DNA of 64,000 nucleotides from Thiomonas delicata (GTDB lineage: Bacteria; Pseudomonadota; Gammaproteobacteria; Burkholderiales; Burkholderiaceae_C), in NCBI RefSeq assembly GCF_900088825.1, contig NZ_LT592171.1, forward strand, positions 398,009 through 462,008, given 5' to 3'. This document shows, one piece after another, positions 60,455 to 64,000 of this stretch. Positions within the stretch are counted from its first letter, which is position 1; the number at the start of each line of letters is the position of its first letter. The notes beneath the pieces were generated by a model. It saw nothing but the letters and a program-made list of their open reading frames with translations. It made no database searches and was not told the DNA's origin. The translations under genes were made by a program, and so were the position numbers.

Positions 60455-60476
60455 CAACCTTTGAGAAGATGGAGCC

Positions 60477-60800
60477 ATGAACAAGACGAACAAGTTTTCC
60501 CCCGAAGTGCGCGAGCGCGCGGTACGCATGGTGCAGGAGCACCGAGGCGAGTACCCCTCGCTGTGGGCCGCAGTCGAATCCATGGCCCCCAAGATTGGCT
60601 GCGTGCCACAGACGCTGCTGGAGTGGGTCAAGCGCGAGGAAGTCGATACAGGCCAGCGCGACGGCCTGACGAGCAGCGAGCGTGAACGCCTCAAACAACT
60701 CGAGCGCGAGAACAAGGAATTGCGCCGGGCCAATGACATCCTCAAAGCGGCGAGTGCTTTTTTCGCCCAGGCGGAGCTCGACCGCCGTTTGAAGAGTTGA
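60477..60800 (+). CDS. IS3-family transposase OrfA
   Basis: The product is 107 residues: a helix-turn-helix ([20 protein letters not shown], then [18 protein letters not shown]) followed by a leucine-zipper-like coiled coil ([20 protein letters not shown]). OrfA binds the element ends. It overlaps orfB by 4 bases. A T6 run at 60757-60762 (GCTTTTTTCGCC) is a candidate -1 slippage site for making an OrfAB fusion; the orfB frame is open back to that point. Confidence 0.92.
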   Translation: MNKTNKFSPEVRERAVRMVQEHRGEYPSLWAAVESMAPKIGCVPQTLLEWVKREEVDTGQRDGLTSSERERLKQLERENKELRRANDILKAASAFFAQAELDRRLKS

Positions 60801-61702
60801 AGCGATTCATCGACCAGCACCGCCCCATGCACGGGGTCGAGCCCATCTGCAAAGTGCTGCAGATGGCCCCGTCGTGTTACTGGCGCCATGCCGCGCGTCA
60901 TCGCAACCCCGAGTTGCGCAGCGCCCGTGCTCAGCGCGACGATGCGCTGGCTGCCGACATCCAGCGTGTGTGGCACGCCAACTGGCAGGTGTATGGAGCT
61001 GACAAGGTTTGGTTGCAGATGAACCGCGAGGGCAACCGGGTGGCGCGCTGCACGGTCGAGCGGCTGATGAAACGCCTGGGGCTGCAGGGTGCGCGGCGGA
61101 GCAAGAAGGTGCGAACCACGGTCCCCGACACTTGCACGCCGTGTCCGCAGGACCACGTCAACCGGGTGTTCAAAGCCGAGCGACCCAACCAGCTCTGGGT
61201 GTCGGACTTCACCTATGTGAGCACCTGGCAGGGCTGGCTGTACGTGGCGTTCGTCATCGACGTGTTTGCCCGACGCATCGTGGGCTGGCGCGTGAGCACA
61301 TCCATGCAGACCGATTTCGTGATGGACGCGCTGGAGCAGGCTTTGTACGCGCGTCGGCCCGCTGCCCATGCCTTGGTCCACCATTCGGACAGAGGCGTGC
61401 AATACGTCAGCGTCAAGTACACCGAACGCTTGGCGCAGGCAGGCATCCAGCCCTCCGTGGGCAGCAAAGGAGACTCCTATGACAACGCCCTGGCCGAGAC
61501 CATCAACGGGCTGTATAAGGCCGAATTGATTCACCGCCGCGGACCCTGGAAAACCAGGGAAGCCGTCGAACTGGCCACCCTGCAATGGGTGCACTGGTTC
61601 AACCACACCCGACTGCTCAAACCGATTGGGGGTATCCCTCCGGCAGAAGCTGAGGCAAACTACTGGCGCCAACAAGCCAGTCAACACGCCATTCCGGCAT
61701 GA
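60797..61702 (+). CDS. IS3-family transposase OrfB (DDE integrase core)
   Basis: 301 residues are counted from a TTG, but the frame is open further upstream and is probably reached by frameshift from orfA. The DDE residues are in [20 protein letters not shown] (Asp), [11 protein letters not shown] (Asp) and [20 protein letters not shown] (Glu). The N-terminal [18 protein letters not shown] block is typical of the IS51-like group. All catalytic features are intact, so the element may still transpose. Confidence 0.94.
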   Translation: MKRFIDQHRPMHGVEPICKVLQMAPSCYWRHAARHRNPELRSARAQRDDALAADIQRVWHANWQVYGADKVWLQMNREGNRVARCTVERLMKRLGLQGARRSKKVRTTVPDTCTPCPQDHVNRVFKAERPNQLWVSDFTYVSTWQGWLYVAFVIDVFARRIVGWRVSTSMQTDFVMDALEQALYARRPAAHALVHHSDRGVQYVSVKYTERLAQAGIQPSVGSKGDSYDNALAETINGLYKAELIHRRGPWKTREAVELATLQWVHWFNHTRLLKPIGGIPPAEAEANYWRQQASQHAIPA

Positions 61703-61714
61703 CTTAAACCAACT

Positions 61715-61743
61715 AGCCTCCACGAAACCCGGGGCGGTTCATC
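61715..61743 (-). repeat. Right terminal inverted repeat of the IS3 element
   Basis: The reverse complement reads GATGAACCGCCCCGGGTTT then CGTGGAGGCT, pairing with the left end at 60426-60454. Confidence 0.85.
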
Positions 61744-62658
61744 GACGTGCTTCCCCGGCTTTCGGCGAACGCGAAGTTCGCGGGCCGCGTTTTCGGCAGC
61801 AACGCCGCCACCTGGTGGGGCTTTCATTACAGCGAGCTGCTCACCGAGCCCAAGCCGCGCGAGGTCGTCACGATCTACGAGATCGACTGCAGCCACGGCC
61901 ACGGAGCCTGCGCGCACGCGGTCTACAACTACCGCTGGACGCCGCAGCGCGATCCCAGCGGAGTGGTGCATCCCACCATCGACTATCCGGGCATTCCTGT
62001 CGACCGCGGCAGCATCGTCGAGAACCACGACGTGCTGAAGAACGTGAAGATCCCGGTGCGCCCGCATTTCGGCGTGATCGCGGTGGCGCCGCGCGAGGTC
62101 GGCATGGTCGACTCGATCCCGCCGGCCTATTTCGGCGGCAACATCGACAACTGGCGGGTGGGCAAGGGGGCGAGCGTCTATCTGCCGGTCGGCGTCGAAG
62201 GTGCCTTGCTGTCGGTGGGCGACCCGCACGCCTCGCAGGGCGACTCGGAGCTTTGCGGCACGGCCATCGAATGCTCGCTCACCGGGGTGTTCCAGATCGT
62301 GCTGCACAAGGCCGAAACCTTGCATAACGAGCCCTATGCCGACATCGACTACCCGCTGGTGGAAACCGCGGACGAATGGGTTCTGCACGGCTTCAGCCAT
62401 CCGGACTATTTCACCGAGTTCGGCGACAAGGCCTGCAGCGCGATTTACGAGAAGTCCTCCATCGATCTGGCCATGCGCGACGCGTTCCGCAAGACACGGC
62501 GGTTCCTGATGACCTCGCAGGGCCTGAGCGAGGACGAGGCCATCTCGCTGATGTCGGTCGCCGTGGATTTCGGCATCACCCAGGTGGTCGACGGCAACGT
62601 CGGCGTTCACGCCATCGTTCGCAAGGCTTTGTTCGGGGCCGGGGTTTCCCAGGTTTGA
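61744..62658 (+). pseudogene. Acetamidase/formamidase, N-terminal part lost
   Basis: About 304 residues remain, starting mid-domain right at the IS3 end (IDVLPRLSANAKFAGRVFG). Later blocks are intact: GFHYSELLTEPKPREVVTIY, VRPHFGVIAVAPREVGMVDS, PPAYFGGNIDNWRVGKGASV and VGDPHASQGDSELCGTAIE, all typical of FmdA/AmdA amidases that release ammonia from formamide or acetamide. Relatives are usually 400-450 residues, so roughly the first 100-150 are missing. A GTG at 61747 could restart translation, but the truncated enzyme is probably inactive. It fits the nitrogen-scavenging theme of the region. Confidence 0.85.
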
Positions 62659-62704
62659 GGCCGCGTGTTGCGGGCTTGCCGGCGGGTATCCGTCGGTCCT
62701 TCGC

Positions 62705-64000
62705 TCAGACCCCGACGGCCGCGCCATCGCTGCGCGGATCTGCGGCGCCCTCGATGCGCCCGTCGGGGTGGCGCACCAGGGCGCCGGCGTGGCCCATGGT
62801 GTCGCTGAAGGCCTGGTCGAGCACCTCGACGTCGTGGCCGGCGTCCCGCAGGGCCTGCACCAGCGCGGGGTCGAAGCGGTTCTCCAGTTTCAGGTTCGTG
62901 CTGACATCGCCCCAGGTGCGGCCGAGCAGCCAGCGCGGCGCGCTGATGGCCTGCTGCAGGGGTTGGCCGTAGCGCGCATAGCGCGTGAACACGGCGGCCT
63001 GCGTTTGCGGCTGGCCTTCGCCGCCCATGGTGCCGTAGGGCATGACGCGGCCGTCGTCGAACAGGGCCAGGGCAGGGTTCAGCGTGTGGAAGGGTTTGCG
63101 CCCGGGTTCGAGGGCGTTGAGGTCGGCCGGGTCGAGCGAGAAGCTGATGCCGCGGTTCTGCCAGGTGATGCCGGTGTCGCGCAGCACGACGCCGGAGCCG
63201 AATTCCCAGTAGATGCTCTGGATGAAACTCACGGCGCGGCCTGCGCGGTCGATGGCGCCCATCCAGATGGTGTCGCCGGGTGCGGCGGGCTCGGGCCAGG
63301 GCAGGGCGGTGCGCATGTCGATGTCGGCGGCGAGCGCGTCGAGCGCGGCGTCGCCGAGGTGGCGGGCCGGGTCGCCGGGCACGCGGCGCGGGTCGGTGAC
63401 CACCTGGTTGCGCACGCGGAAGGCGCGCTTGGTGGCCTCGATGAGGCCGTGCAGGTGCGCGAAACCTTCGCCTTCGGCCACGCCAAGGCGCTCGTAGAGG
63501 CCGAGGATCATCAGCGATGCCAGCCCCTGCGTCGATGGCGGCAGGTTGTAGACGGTGGCGTCGCGCAGGCGCACGGACAAGGGCGTGACCTCCTGCGCCA
63601 TGTAGGCCGCGAGGTCGGCGGTGCGCACGGGGCTGCCGATGCGTTCGAGTTCGGCGCCGATGCGCCGTCCGAGTTCGCCGCGGTAGAAGCCATCGAGCCC
63701 ATGCGCGGCCAGGCTTTGCAGGGTTTCGGCCAGGGCCGGTTGGCGCAGGATGTGGCCGGGCGCTGGCGGTGCGCCGTGGACGAGGAAAGCGTCGGCGAAG
63801 CCAGGCGCATCCTTCAAGCCATCGAGCTTTTGCCGGGTCAGTTCGGCCTGGCTGGTGGTGACGACCACGCCGTCGCGGGCATGGCGGATGGCGTCGCGCA
63901 GCAGCCGCTCCAGGGGCAGCGCCTGGCCACCCCAGGCGCCGGCGACGTCAAGGGCCTTGGCCCAGCCGCCGACGGTGCCGGCGACGGTGAGCGCGGCCTG
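62705..64000 (-). CDS. Gamma-glutamyltransferase-family Ntn-hydrolase, oxamate amidohydrolase (HpxW)-like, 5' end outside window
   Basis: The frame is open to base 64000, so the N-terminus lies beyond the window; about 431 residues are present. The autoprocessing and nucleophile threonine is in APGDTIWMGAIDRAGRAVSF. IQSIYWEFGSGVVLRDTGIT, FSLDPADLNALEPGRKPFHT and YGTMGGEGQPQTQAAVFTRY follow, and the end EGAADPRSDGAAVGV is typical. These blocks resemble HpxW-type enzymes, which hydrolyse oxamate in allantoin catabolism, more than true gamma-glutamyltranspeptidase. The substrate is not proven. It is convergent with the truncated acetamidase gene. Confidence 0.85.
   Translation of the reverse strand, partial: QAALTVAGTVGGWAKALDVAGAWGGQALPLERLLRDAIRHARDGVVVTTSQAELTRQKLDGLKDAPGFADAFLVHGAPPAPGHILRQPALAETLQSLAAHGLDGFYRGELGRRIGAELERIGSPVRTADLAAYMAQEVTPLSVRLRDATVYNLPPSTQGLASLMILGLYERLGVAEGEGFAHLHGLIEATKRAFRVRNQVVTDPRRVPGDPARHLGDAALDALAADIDMRTALPWPEPAAPGDTIWMGAIDRAGRAVSFIQSIYWEFGSGVVLRDTGITWQNRGISFSLDPADLNALEPGRKPFHTLNPALALFDDGRVMPYGTMGGEGQPQTQAAVFTRYARYGQPLQQAISAPRWLLGRTWGDVSTNLKLENRFDPALVQALRDAGHDVEVLDQAFSDTMGHAGALVRHPDGRIEGAADPRSDGAAVGV

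Larger units (their letters stand above)
60426..61743 (+). mobile_element. Complete IS3-family element (IS51-like group)
   Basis: About 1318 bases bounded by imperfect inverted repeats and carrying intact orfA and orfB. The ends both begin GATGAACCGCCCCGGGTTT; the left repeat is 60426-60454 and the right 61715-61743. The flanking triplets differ (CTG left, GAC right), so no target duplication is present, unlike a simple insertion. It interrupts istA on the left and abuts a truncated acetamidase gene on the right. Confidence 0.88.

Noticed and set aside
60423-61746. Three-base target duplication around the IS3 element
   Set aside because: The flanking triplets are CTG and GAC. Trying alternative end positions gave no matching pair, so a simple insertion is not supported.

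Overview
The window looks like a high-GC betaproteobacterial chromosome, most likely order Burkholderiales. The evidence is gene order typical of that group: hemF-nadD-rsfS-rlmH with maf-rng, gloB-methyltransferase-rnhA-dnaQ, pyrG-kdsA-DUF1330-eno-ftsB, and aat-bpt. A tetrathionate-reductase-like Mo enzyme at the left edge would suit a sulfur-metabolising member such as Thiomonas, but the genus is inference.

Layout. 1-4.5 kb: end of a TtrCA-like respiratory operon with its TorD-type chaperone. 4.7-5.7 kb: rpoH behind a near-perfect CIRCE (HrcA) operator. 5.9-13.4 kb: glpD, small membrane and periplasmic proteins, a LysR regulator divergent from an F420-reductase-like gene, DoxX, an ArsR regulator and an AhpD-like protein. 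13.4-20.9 kb: the leftward housekeeping set rng, maf, rlmH, rsfS, nadD, hemF, with uup and a PGDYG protein inserted on the other strand. 21.3-25 kb: a fused HyuA/HyuB (5-oxoprolinase type) protein. 25-29.7 kb: mltD, gloB, a methyltransferase, rnhA, dnaQ and tRNA-Val. 30-34.3 kb: pbpG, an IclR regulator divergent from lutAB. 34.3-46.6 kb: pagP, bpt, aat, gamma carbonic anhydrase, a five-copy 78-bp tandem repeat running into hslO, then ftsB, eno, kdsA, pyrG, a hydrolase and mutS.

46.6-52.4 kb is accessory DNA: a frameshifted tyrosine integrase whose 3' end overlaps the mutS start, a DUF4224 protein, an orphan LuxR-type protein, a CzcE-like metal-binding protein, a PhyH dioxygenase, a decayed WecG/TagA glycosyltransferase, an exported protein of unknown family and a PAP2 fragment.

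52.4-58.4 kb is the most interesting region. A ykkC-type RNA with the hallmarks of a guanidine-I riboswitch lies just upstream of a tight seven-gene operon: NMT1-like solute-binding protein, membrane desaturase/hydroxylase, SDR, creatininase with all metal ligands, biuret-hydrolase-like cysteine amidase, metallo-beta-lactamase-fold hydrolase, and a small protein of unknown function. No urea or guanidine carboxylase is present, so this is a candidate alternative guanidine or guanidino-compound pathway. Further right come a RidA protein, a scar made of a truncated IS21 element and an intact IS3 element, a truncated acetamidase/formamidase, and the C-terminal part of a gamma-glutamyltransferase-family enzyme resembling oxamate amidohydrolase. 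Together 52.4-64 kb reads as a nitrogen-scavenging region partly damaged by insertion sequences.
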